DNA from: Rotaria sp. Silwood1
Lineage: Eukaryota; Rotifera; Eurotatoria; Philodinida; Philodinidae
Reading direction: 5' to 3'
Length of the DNA stretch: 64,000 nucleotides
NCBI GenBank assembly: GCA_905250075.1
Contig: CAJNOP010000034.1
Location: 124,001 to 188,000 of the forward strand
Shown: positions 1 to 10,343 of the stretch, piece after piece
Numbering within the stretch: position 1 is the stretch's first letter
How the letters are laid out: every line of letters starts with the position of its first letter
Translations under genes and position numbers: made by a program
The notes under the pieces: model-generated
Seen by the model: only the letters and a program-made list of their open reading frames with translations
Databases searched by the model: none
Told to the model about the DNA's origin: nothing

Positions 1-1098
1 TTTAGACTATTTTCTATTCCAAGTTAATGATTTTCACTTCTGCAATGAATCTTTCACTTAGCATGCCTTTTTTGGACTCAAGTTTTTTCTGGTACCGGAT
101 AGTTCTAATAAGAAATACTTTTGGTATAAAATTCAGCTCGATACGTCATACTAATAGTTCATACTTTCGGACTAATTTTGGTTGATGTATGGCCATCAAA
201 AAAAAGATCCTTACGACTCCGTTATGAAGAGTTAAAGGTGTCATGCTAATTTCATTTCCAAATAAATACTTGTGCACAGTATTTTGTTCGAATGATAATC
301 CTGAGAAAACTAGAGTCCATCAGGTTTTAAATTTTGGGACTAGAACTCGATCAAGTCCGAGACTAACCTGATCGGTTCTGATGTCTGGAATTATTCAAGT
401 AAAATAAGATCAACTTCTTTATGATGTTCGATATTCTCTTAGAGTAAGAATTCATCAGAATTTACCGCTCAATCAGAATTACAAATGCAATCATTGACGG
501 GTATTCTCTCTTTCTTCAAGTTAAATTACGTAACACTCCAATGCCTGTTTTTAGACTCCTGAATGAGCAGAACATAGTAAAAAAAGAAAAAGAAAATATT
601 TTAACAGAACAAATCAAAAATACAATATCTTAACTTATTTAAGAAAATAGAAATATTTAAATCAGTACATATGAAAGATATTTTTCCGGATTGTCAACAC
701 CGACATTTATGTATTGTTCTTCTCTCGCGTTTTTGGTTAAAAAGTTTTCATCAAGTAGAAAAAAAAAATCAAAGAGTATAACCACTAAAACTTTGATCAA
801 AGATGCAACTGATAAATGTCGTTATCAATATGTGTAAAAACACCTTTATATTCTATCTGTAGATGCTGTAAACAATTTTGGATTTTTTCACTCTCTCTCT
901 GTCGAGGTTTCATCGTATTGTTTTTCAATTTTATCTTCATTATTATTTAGCCATGATAAAAAATATCAAATTTCCAATACCTAGTTATGTTGTTGTGTAG
1001 AAGAGAAAATATTTTCTTTGTCTTCCTATATTCATATGATTATCCTCGAGCAACGACATTATAAGTTTCTTTAGTATGATATCTACACCATCGAATTC
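1..1098. other. Non-coding stretch, nothing recognised
   Basis: AT-rich sequence with no open frame of useful length, no recognised protein match and no clear terminal repeats. It may hold another decayed foldback, but I could not align two arms convincingly. Confidence 0.5.
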
Positions 1099-2006
1099 AA
1101 AAATGACCACCTACAGATTTTTGAATAGAAGTAAAAAGCATCAAAATTAATAAAATATTTGATGCGGTATTAATATTGCAACATTTACAATTGTGAAAAT
1201 ATCTCACCACAGATAAATCGTATAATCTTGACTATTTTTTAAAACGGGCACCGTAGAATTCTCTGCAACAATGTTAAAGAGAAATCCTAATGAGTTAGTT
1301 TGATGACTTTTTTTTTATTAGGTCAAAAATGAAGCATTTTGTGATGGTTAAATGGCTCATCATTCTACATGAAAACTGTATTGATTATTTTGTACACATC
1401 TCGTCATCAACAAATTATAAAACCTTCAATTGTTTTCTTTTATATACGTCGTGGAATCCCTACTACTTTGATTTTATGTTGATTTTTTAGATGACAAAAA
1501 GTAAAAACCTTCGTGATACCGTTATTGTCCATTACATAGCATGATCCACCTTGTTAGCTGTCATCCTTGTGATTTTTCAAGTTTTCTTTCCGATTTTATA
1601 ATTAGCAACAGAGTATCACGAAAGTCTTTACTTTTTGTCATCCATAGAACTCAATAGAATGATTCGAAGATCCTTTTAATGTAAAAACACTAGGGATTCC
1701 ACAACGCATATAAAAGAAAACAATTGAAGGTTTTACCATTTATTGATGACGACATATACATTAAATAATCAATACTATTATCATTTAGAATGATGGGACA
1801 TGTGACCATCACACAATACTTCATTTTTGACCTAATAAAAAAGTCATCAAACTAATTCAATAGGATTTCTCTTTTGACATTCTTGTAGAAAATTCCATGG
1901 CGCATCTTTTAAAAAAAGGATCAAGATGATACGATTTATCTGTGGTGAGATATTTTCAGAATACCAAATATTGCAATCTTTATGTCGTACCCGGTAGGTC
2001 ATTTTT
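1099..2006. repeat. Foldback (large imperfect inverted repeat) 1
   Basis: The arms 1099-1519 and 1612-2006 are reverse complements of each other with scattered substitutions and small indels, around a spacer of about 92 bases. Anchors are AAAAATGACC at the outer left and GGTCATTTTT at the outer right, and GTAAAAACCTTCGTGATAC against GTATCACGAAAGTCTTTAC at the inner edges. The arms look roughly 70-80% identical by eye, so this is an old structure. No target-site duplication or transposase is visible. Confidence 0.85.
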
Positions 2007-2542
2007 CTTTGAAGAGAACAAGCACGTGTTTTCCTTGTTTTCTCTTTTTGGATGTTTTTCTGCGCAGGAAGTCGTTATTCTGTAACAATAACTAAAACAG
2101 CTTGCTATTTTTATTCATCCTTATAAGAAAACAGAATTGGCATTACAGAATATATGGTTATAGTATAGCTCGAGAAGGCAAGGAAAAGTCCAATAGAAAC
2201 AGCTTTTTCATTGTCGTTATAATCAATGTGAGAAATGGTTGTTATGTTAGTGAAAAAAAAGGTAAACAAAGAATGAGCAGCTACAATCGGCAACATTCTT
2301 CTGGTACGTTGTTATTTCTATGAAGTCAACATTTCTGAGAAGATCTACTAAGTAATATTTGCTCATTTCAAGAATATTTATGTATCAATATTGTATCTAG
2401 CCTTTATATGTGATGTATCATGTCATATTCTGGTTTTGTTATTGTTACTTTTATTATTTTCAAAATGTTAGTTACTTGAATGATTGAAACGTTATTAAGA
2501 ATAAAACTAACAATAATTTATCATTACTAATCTTGAACTACC
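2007..2542. other. Spacer between two foldbacks
   Basis: No gene recognised. A 73-codon open frame on the + strand looks like chance: it has no recognisable domain and no splice context. Confidence 0.4.
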
Positions 2543-3836
2543 GTCTGTTCAAAAATATCATGGTCAGAGATATTTTTGAAATATCTCAAGAACGAAAATA
2601 ACTAGAGAGCTATGGCTTTCACTATTACGTAGGTAAGTGAGTGCTCTACATATTAACTAAAACATACTAGAAATTCTTACAATCTGACGACTTCACTATA
2701 GTCAAATTTTCAACGAACTCATCATGGTTTTTTTCAAGTTCCACATAAACTTAAACGTTTAAACTCTGGAACAGATATATCCGGAGTCTCCTGTAAAAAA
2801 TGACTCAAGGTGAACCTCGTTAGCTAATACGATTGAAAAATGGCGCATATTTTCTTGATGCTCATGTAAGTGGTTTTTCTAAATAGAATAACTTCTGATT
2901 TGATAAAGAAAACATTGTTAGTCACGGTTTTCTTTGCGCGAATTACTATTCTGAATCGTTGACATCTTTTATGATGAAAATGAAGAGTTAGACAATGTAG
3001 AAGGTACATGAATCAAAAATATGTATTTAAAGTGTAACAAAAAATTTTTAAAAAGTGCAATTTTATTAAAATATGTTGGAAGACGTCACTTGTTTAAATA
3101 GAGGAACATTTATCTCTGATATAACATATTTACTTAGTTTGGCTACGTTGAATGTCGTTTAGACGTATACAAGTCGTCTCCTTGTAATATGACAATGAGC
3201 CAGTGTAAATGTTCTTATACCTTCACTATTGTGGGTGTTATTGACATTGCTTTTTGAGAAGGAATCTTGAGTAACTAAACCTTTGATTAGAAAACAAATT
3301 TATGATTCTTAGGATATTAACCAACTTGTCGAAGATGGTACAAACTGAGTAAATAGTGTCTACATGAATTTAATGTTCGTTTATATAATGATGTGACGTT
3401 TTTCAACATATTTTCATAAAATTGCATTTTATTAAAGGTTTTAACGTTCTAATCATATATTGTAAATCTATGTTCCTTTTGTAAATATGTTTTGTTTAAT
3501 AGACTCCCTGGTTATTTTATCTAGAAAAAAACACTTGCATGAGTCTCAGAAAAATATGCGCCGTTTTTGAATTACATTTGCTAGAGAGGTTCTCGGCCTA
3601 CGGTTTCTATTGATTGGACATTTAAGTTCGTGTGGAACTTGAAAAAAATGTGACGAACTCATCGGAAAATGGATAATATTGACACTCTGAATCTACAAGA
3701 ATTTTCAGTATCTCTTGATAAATATATATAAAGTACTCATGAACGTACATAATGAGGAAAGCCACAGCTCACTACCTTTTTCCGTTCTTGAGTTATTCCA
3801 AAAATATCCGTGGCCATGATATTTTCTAAATAGACA
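2543..3836. repeat. Foldback 2, about 1.3 kb
   Basis: The left arm (about 2543-3170) matches the reverse complement of the right arm (about 3312-3836). Shared blocks include AAATATCATGG near the outer ends, TTTTTTCAAGTTCCACA in the middle, and GCGCATATTTTTCT and TGCAATTTTAT further in. Divergence is substantial but the alignment runs in register along the arms. No coding sequence or target duplication was found. The element may be non-autonomous, or it may be a palindrome made by rearrangement. Confidence 0.82.
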
Positions 3837-4319
3837 GCACTCTTACATGACTTTCCATAGGTTTTTCTTCAAATATCTGTTTATAACTAATACCTAATAA
3901 CTGCTTACGTGAAATTTAAATGTTGATTGTTCTATGAATGTTCGAATTTATACGAAAATATAATTTACATTAAAATGATTTTAAACTTGACTTTGAATCT
4001 ATTCTACACAAAGTTAGAACTCACAAAGAAAGACACATAGGTTATGATAAATAACGATTATAGTTTGCTTTTCTTCTCGGTATGATTTCTTTCCTAATGT
4101 TGATCTTGTCGATAGATGTTTCTCTCTCATGTCACTACTACACAAGGGTGTTTTTTGTAGTAATATTAATGCGACTGAAGCAATCAAGTTGCCCAATAAA
4201 CGTCACTGTTGAGCTTCACAACAATGCTACTTCTCCAACATTTCATAATATGCATAATTGGGTCGCATCTAATCGTATATTATATTGTAGATAACTTAGA
4301 TAAGTTAAGATAAAGCACA
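3837..4319. other. 5' flank of the dehydrogenase fusion gene
   Basis: Upstream region of the gene starting at 4320. It is AT-rich with no clear TATA box or initiator that I would defend. A small open frame at 4082-4294 shows no recognised domain. Confidence 0.35.
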
Positions 4320-7300
4320 ATGACTAAGATGAAAGCAGTAATAGCAAATGGACCGAAAGACTATAAACTTATTTATGACAAACCAATACCTACAATACAA
4401 GATGGAGAAGTACTGGTCAGAGTATTGACGAGTGGAATTTGTAAGGTTTCGCGTTTTGTCATAAAATATTTTATTTTGATTATTTAGGTGGTTCTGATCT
4501 GAAAATGTATGAAGGTAGTGAATTTTATTGGGGTATCGGTGGACGTGCCCGACGCGGTGTTATTCCTGGTCATGAATTCGTTGGTTTAGTTGTTGATATC
4601 GATCCTTCCATTGCTCGAGATCAATCAATTTCCGTCGGTGATGTCATTGTTGCTGAACAACTTGTAGCTTGTCGAGATCAATGTTGGTTTTGCAAGAATG
4701 GTATGGAACATAAATGTGATAGATTAGTTATTTATGGTCAAGGTATTGATGGTTGTATGGCTGAGTATATGATCTATAAAAAAGGATCTTGGCTGCATAA
4801 AGTTCCCGAGGGTATATCGCCAACTTATGCTGTTTTGGCCGAACCAGTTGCAGTTTCTGTCCGTGCGATGGATCGAGCACATTTAAAACCAACTGATCTG
4901 GTAAAGTAATTGTCTTTTTCTTTGTGCAATTAGAACTTATGACGAAACCTCTTTAGATGTCAAATTGCTTTTCGGCTAAGACAATGTTTATTTGATGAGT
5001 ATTAGTGAATAATAAAAAAAATCTAGAATGGTCTAGCTTTTTGGGCCTTCATTCTTAAAGAATCGAAATTTTATTGGGTTTTTCAAAACTCCATGTAATT
5101 TGAGGAATATCATAGCTTTCGGTTAAAGAATTCAGTAAAACTTCAATTTGTCAAAAACGAAGATCCAAAAAAAATCAAATGATTATAGACTTTTCTATTA
5201 ATCACTAGTACTCACCAAATGAACGTTGTCTCGATCGAAAAAGCGATTTGATACTTCAAGAGGTTTCATCAAGGTTTTTAGTATCTGAACTTAATCGTCT
5301 ACTAGTGATTGGTTATGAGATGTTCAAACAACGGCAAGGTTAAACTGCAGCGTTAGTGTATAATACAATCAAAGTATATCTGAATTTGATGCTGAATACC
5401 ATATATTCGATACGGTCTGTGCACTTATGAGAAAGCCTCCTCAAATGCTCTCTTCCGATTTCAATGATTTTTTGCCCATAGATGCTAGATAGTTTTCTAA
5501 TAAAAACCCTAAAAGGCTTCAAATTTTTATTGAGATCTGGCTAAGCTAGCAAATTTTTAATATTTCTATTTTCTAGAGGTCTCTGTACGATCACCGTGTT
5601 TACAAAAATGATATTTTTGAACTTTGATCTGAATCTTTACGTATATAAAAACCTCAACCAGATTAACTTCTATAAAAAAAAGAAACTCAAAAGCTTCGAA
5701 TAAAGTCTCTTCAATACATGAAACTTTTTAAAAAAATCCTTGCTGTAGATAATATCCATTCAGGTGAACTTACATATTTGAAGTTCCACATCTCAAAGAG
5801 ACTTTGTTCAAGTCTTCGAAAACTCTTCTATAAGAGTTAGTCTAGTTGAGATTCTTCATATAGAAAAAGATGTAGATCGAAATTCAGAAATACCATTTCT
5901 GCAACAACCTGATGTCGTATAGAAATTTTTAGAAAACCGACATTTTATAAAAATTTGATAGTTTAGTCAAATTTCAATAGACAACTAAATCATTTTCGAG
6001 TTTTTATTCTAATAATATGTACTATTTATAGACTAAAAATCATTGACATCAGGGCAAGCCATTTGAGGAGGCCTCGTCGTGGATTTGAATATGTTAGCTC
6101 AAATAACTAATGATCTGTTTTTCTGAATGGTTACATTTTTGAAACTGATACTTCTAAAATGATAATATATATTCTTTAGGTTGTCATCTCTGGTTGCGGT
6201 ACAATAGGTTTGGGTTTAATCGCTGCCATTGACACATTTTATCCAGACGTATCAATGATTGTTCTTGATTATTTTCAATTTAAACTTGATTTAGCTAAAT
6301 CTGTTGCTAAGAAATGTACAACATTTAATTTATTGGATAAAACAGTTTCAACGATAGCAGAAATTGTTCGAAAAATGTCTGGTGAACAAAATGGTGCTGA
6401 TGTATTTTTCGAATGTTCAGGTTCACCGGATTCTATTAAAGCTGGTTTTGAATTTGTTCGTAAATGTGGAACTTTTGTTCATATTGGAATATGTAAAGAA
6501 ATACATGTTGATGCTCCATGGAATGCTATATCAGCTGGAAAGGAATTAACAGTAGTAGGTTGTAATTTAGGTCGGAATGCTTGGCCACGTGCTTTTGAAA
6601 TTTTGCAAAAATGTGATTTATCTCGAATGATTACCCATAGATTACCTTTAGAAGAATATTCTAATGCATTGGGTTTAATTAGTTCTGGAATAAAAGTTGT
6701 ACTTGATCCGACTCTTCCTGCACCAAAACTATTTAATGATTCTCAGTCATCATTATCAATGGTTAATCATAATGAAAAACAATTCAAAATAAAAGATAGT
6801 GTTGCATTTATAACATGTTCATCTCATGGTATAGGACGTGCTATTGCTATTGCTCTTGCAAGAGAAGGTGCAAACGTTATTATTCATGGTAAAAATCATG
6901 ATAGTCCAAGTTATTCAAATCAAGGTACTACAATGACAATTCTTGCTCAAGAAATATCAACCATAACTAATAATACTCAAATAACAGCTGTCTGGGGTGA
7001 TTTATCAACAAAAGAAAGTGTTCAATCTGTTTTTAATCATATTAAATATCCTATCGATATTTTAATTTGTTGTGCTGGAGAAGATATTGGTTCAAATGGA
7101 ATAAATACAGCATCTGAAAGTAAAATATGTAACGATACATGTTTAACTACAAGTGATTCAGATACGAAATCAATTTTAAATCAAATTTTTTTGACAACAC
7201 ATCTTGTTTGTCAATTCGTTATTCCTCAAATGATTCGAAACCATCGAGGTCACGTTGTTATTATTGGTTCTACGTCAGCTTTCATGGGAAAAGAAAAAGG

Positions 7301-7565
7301 TGCTCTTTACACAGTATCAAAAGCAGCAGTTCATCAATATATGAGATGTTTAGCAACTGAAGTAAAATCATCAGGTATTAGAGTTAATTGTATTGCACCA
7401 GGACCAATTTCAACCGAACAATCGAAACAAAATACTGAGACAGAACAAGATGTTACTGGTAGGTCAGAGCATGTTGCTAATGCTGTTATTCAATTACTTA
7501 ATATGGATTTTGTTCATGGCCAAATTATTCGTGTTGATGGTGGAGAACAAACTTTTTGTTGTTGA
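4320..7565 (+). CDS. Fusion: zinc-dependent medium-chain dehydrogenase + short-chain dehydrogenase/reductase
   Basis: Three exons, 4320-4440, 4488-4900 and 6180-7565, encode 639 residues ending in TGA. The ATG at 4320 gives a typical dehydrogenase N terminus, and both junctions restore conserved motifs. Residues 1 to about 354 are a polyol/alcohol dehydrogenase-like MDR: C41 in SGICGSDL, H69-E70 in PGHE, E159, a structural zinc cluster C102/C106/C109/C117 (C-x3-C-x2-C-x7-C, one residue longer than usual at the first spacing), and the Rossmann motif GCGTIG at 183-188. Residues from about 383 are a FabG-like SDR: TCSSHGIG at 390-397 (the first Gly of TGxxxGxG is Cys), CCAG where NNAG is usual, S542, and the catalytic pair Y555/K559. 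Both halves look catalytically plausible NAD(P)-dependent oxidoreductases; the substrate is unknown. Intron 1 is 47 bases. Intron 2 is 1,279 bases and holds two foldbacks. No in-frame stop or shift is seen, unlike many neighbours. The fusion suggests coupled oxidation and reduction of one metabolite and may have a foreign origin; that is inference. Confidence 0.88.
4930..5285. repeat. Foldback 3, inside intron 2 of the fusion gene
   Basis: The left arm, from GACGAAACCTCTT at 4941, pairs with a right arm ending near AAGAGGTTTCATC at about 5270. Further paired blocks are TCAAATTGCTTTT and its complement, and TTTGATGAGTATTAGTGA and its complement. The loop lies near 5090-5125. The arms are diverged. 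It lies entirely within the 1,279-base intron. Confidence 0.8.
5400..6110. repeat. Foldback 4, inside intron 2 of the fusion gene
   Basis: The left arm (about 5400-5730) pairs with the right arm (about 5790-6110). The clearest blocks are GCCTCCTCAAATG at about 5435 against CATTTGAGGAGGC at about 6060, and AAAGTCTCTT at about 5704 against AAGAGACTTT at about 5796. It is a second foldback in tandem with the one just upstream. Together the two make up most of this otherwise short-type intron. Confidence 0.8.
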
Positions 7566-7860
7566 ATATTTTATTCTTTTTATCTACTAGCAGTTGCCTT
7601 AATATTTTAATAGCTTATTGAGAGAGTCAATATCACTGAACTTGATCGTTTACTAACATGAACTATTTTTTTAAATGTTTATTGTTAATATTCATTAAAT
7701 TAATATGTTTTCAAAACTTTATTTTTTAGCTAAGTTATTAAAATAAAAACTAAAACTTTGAAACTGTGAGGATTATTTTGAAGTACAAGAAGGACCAATC
7801 GACCACTATCGATGTCAAAACATAATATGCTTCATGGATTTTTTTTGAATATTTTCTGAT

Positions 7861-8590
7861 AGGAACATTATAAAAGCTTGCAGTTTTCATTATTCAAGCG
7901 GGAAGACCAGATATCATCAAATTACATGAAACCTTGATTGATTAGCAATTGAAGAATTAGGTGACGTCTTGATGGAGATTTTCGAAAATAATATTCTGAA
8001 ACTATTTATCTTTCAATTTATGCAAGACCGATATTTCTCTCTTGTTTCATTGAAGAGTCATAAGACTTTTTCTGCTATCCCCGATTTCAACCAATGAATT
8101 TATGATCACACAAAAAAGCCACTACGCAGAAATATGTCACCATAATGAGTCGAATGATGATATTCGTTTTTAAGTTTGCCACAATTTGATACTTATCTTA
8201 TCATCTTCAAAATGTCAACTCTTTCGTCACATAGAGGGCGTTTGTATAAGTTTAGAAATATTGTGATAATAGAGCAGATCATTCCGAACGTACAAACAGA
8301 TATTCCCATTCGTTTCAGAATGATAAATTACCACTGCCTAGCTACTTTTTCCGATAGTCACAGTTCTATAAGCTGGAATTAGAAGTCTCAGGAGTCTCTA
8401 ACAGAGTAAATTAGGAATGCTAGTCTTGCGTAGATCGAAAGAGAAATAACTTCAAAATATCGTTTTCGAAAATGTTTACTAAGACGTCATCTGATCAATC
8501 CATTGCTAATCAATTAACTTTCGTTGTATTTCGATGGTCTCTGGTATCTCCCTTGAACGGTGAAAAACATAGGTTTTTATGGTGTCTCTG
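7861..8590. repeat. Foldback 5, downstream of the fusion gene
   Basis: The arms meet near 8225. Paired blocks include GATTAGCAATTG against its diverged complement near 8500, GACGTCTTGATG against its complement near 8485, and ATTTTCGAAAATAATATTCTG against its complement near 8460. The 68-codon open frame at 8176-8382 lies in this structure and is not considered a gene. Confidence 0.8.
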
Positions 8591-9366
8591 TTAGAAGCTA
8601 TTTAAAAAATAGTAAAGCACATTGTATTCTGAAATGGGTAGTAATATATTTATCGTCATAGTATGATTTCATCTATTTAATGAGTTGAATTCTTTGATTA
8701 TCGACAAAGAAAATAAACTTTGAAAAGTAATCATCCATCTGGCAAAAACTAATTGATTTCGGTCTTGTACTTCGATTACTTTCGTGAACTTTGTATTTTA
8801 CTTCTTCGTTTAAACTTCGCTTTTGTCTTAGTGCAAATAAATTCTATTTGAAGCTTTATTCTTGTTTAACTGATAGCTATAAATAAAATATGTTCTTGAA
8901 TACAAAAAACTTTAATGAGATATTTATTGACTATGAAGCATGTTTATAATAGTGTCTTTTACTCAAACTGATAAGTTAATACAAGTGCTTGTTGGTATGA
9001 TGCTAAATCACTCTGATTTATTATGATGAGACGAACCAAATAGAAAGTCCATTGACCACATCAATTTTTAAACATTTTCAATACTATCGATCATGTTACA
9101 TGTTGATTATGCTTTCAAAGGTCCACTTAATCATAATTTTCAAATAGATTCCATGAAAATCGAATATATTTACAAAACTTTAATCAAATAATAGACATGA
9201 CAAATATCAAATGATGACTGATATTGAAACTTTTATTGGAATTAAAATACAACATAAAAAGATACAATTCAAACTGAAATGTTTTTACCGCTCTGTAAAT
9301 TCTAGATAACTGAAAGAAAATTCCAATTAGCATATACTAACTATTGTTCTATATAATATTCATTAA
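8591..9366. other. Intergenic, nothing recognised
   Basis: AT-rich sequence downstream (3') of the receptor pseudogene. No open frame or repeat stands out. Confidence 0.4.
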
Positions 9367-10343
9367 TTATAAACTTTGTTCATCATATTCTCTTCGTAGC
9401 ATAATGTGCTGCTGTCCACATTGTGTATTGAGTGATTCTATGGGTCTAATACGAGTTTGAGCAGTATGGGTAATCCATGGCCTATTCCAGTTATTTCTTA
9501 GTAAATGCCGTCGTATCCCTCTCAAACCAACAAGAGAAATAAATGGTGAAGCAAGTGGACATATATAAAGACAATAATTAATTATAAGCATTATTACATC
9601 TTGTAAAAATAATGAATCATAAAAAAGACGAATAAGTGATATAATGACAAATGATATCCAAATAATAAAATACAACATTGAAATCGATAATAGTTGTACA
9701 TATATCAAACGATATTTTCTTCATGTATTTTCTAATTTCATGGCTCGCTTTTGATATGTTAAATGTAACAAAAGAATCATATTAGCAAATATTAAACATT
9801 GTAGGAAAAACTACATTAATAAGATAAACTAAAGTATCTATAATTGCTTGAAATTGATAGCAAGCACCTCCACAAACATATGCATCATAAGAATAAACAT
9901 TCTCGCATGGATAGATATTGACTATAAGATTATAAAATATTAGTGGACAAATAAAACAAATAAGAATTGGAGGATAATGAATAATAAAACGTCATTTACG
10001 TACAAATCTTTCATGAAAAATAAGAAAATATCTTTCAATAGATCCAAAAGCCATAAGAAATAAACCAGCAACATATACACCATAATTGTAGGCTACCCAA
10101 AATGAGCAAAACTGTGTACTTTCAAGTTGAACATGACCTTGATAAGAATAAATCAAAGTGAATGGTAATTCCGTGGTAATAAGAATGAAATTACAGAAAA
10201 GGAGAATAAGTATTACATGATCATAAAGATTTCGATGACTGATTTCTCAATTTTTCAGCAAAAAGAAGAAAACAAATGAATGATGGAATTAAACCAATGA
10301 GTGAAAGTATGAAACGTACCAAACGATGTATATAGGCATCCAT
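9367..10343 (-). pseudogene. Rhodopsin-type G-protein-coupled receptor, broken
   Basis: Translation of the minus strand from the ATG at 10343 gives the helices of a seven-transmembrane receptor: a first hydrophobic helix, an ERY motif (GSIERYF) after helix 3, the extracellular-loop cysteine stretch CGGACY, and a helix 6-7 end with RRHLL after LASPF. It resembles the short peptide-type receptors common in bdelloids. Breaks are a frameshift near 10250, a TGA at 9994-9992, a frameshift near 9785 and a TGA at 9723-9721. The last TGA replaces the Trp I expect in NT-W-RKYR. The final segment (9708-9367) is open. No intron is needed. It is probably a non-functional copy unless the breaks are assembly or editing effects. 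Confidence 0.72.

Noticed and set aside
2102-2323. Small open frames on both strands
   Set aside because: Overlapping frames of similar length on opposite strands with no motif are expected by chance.
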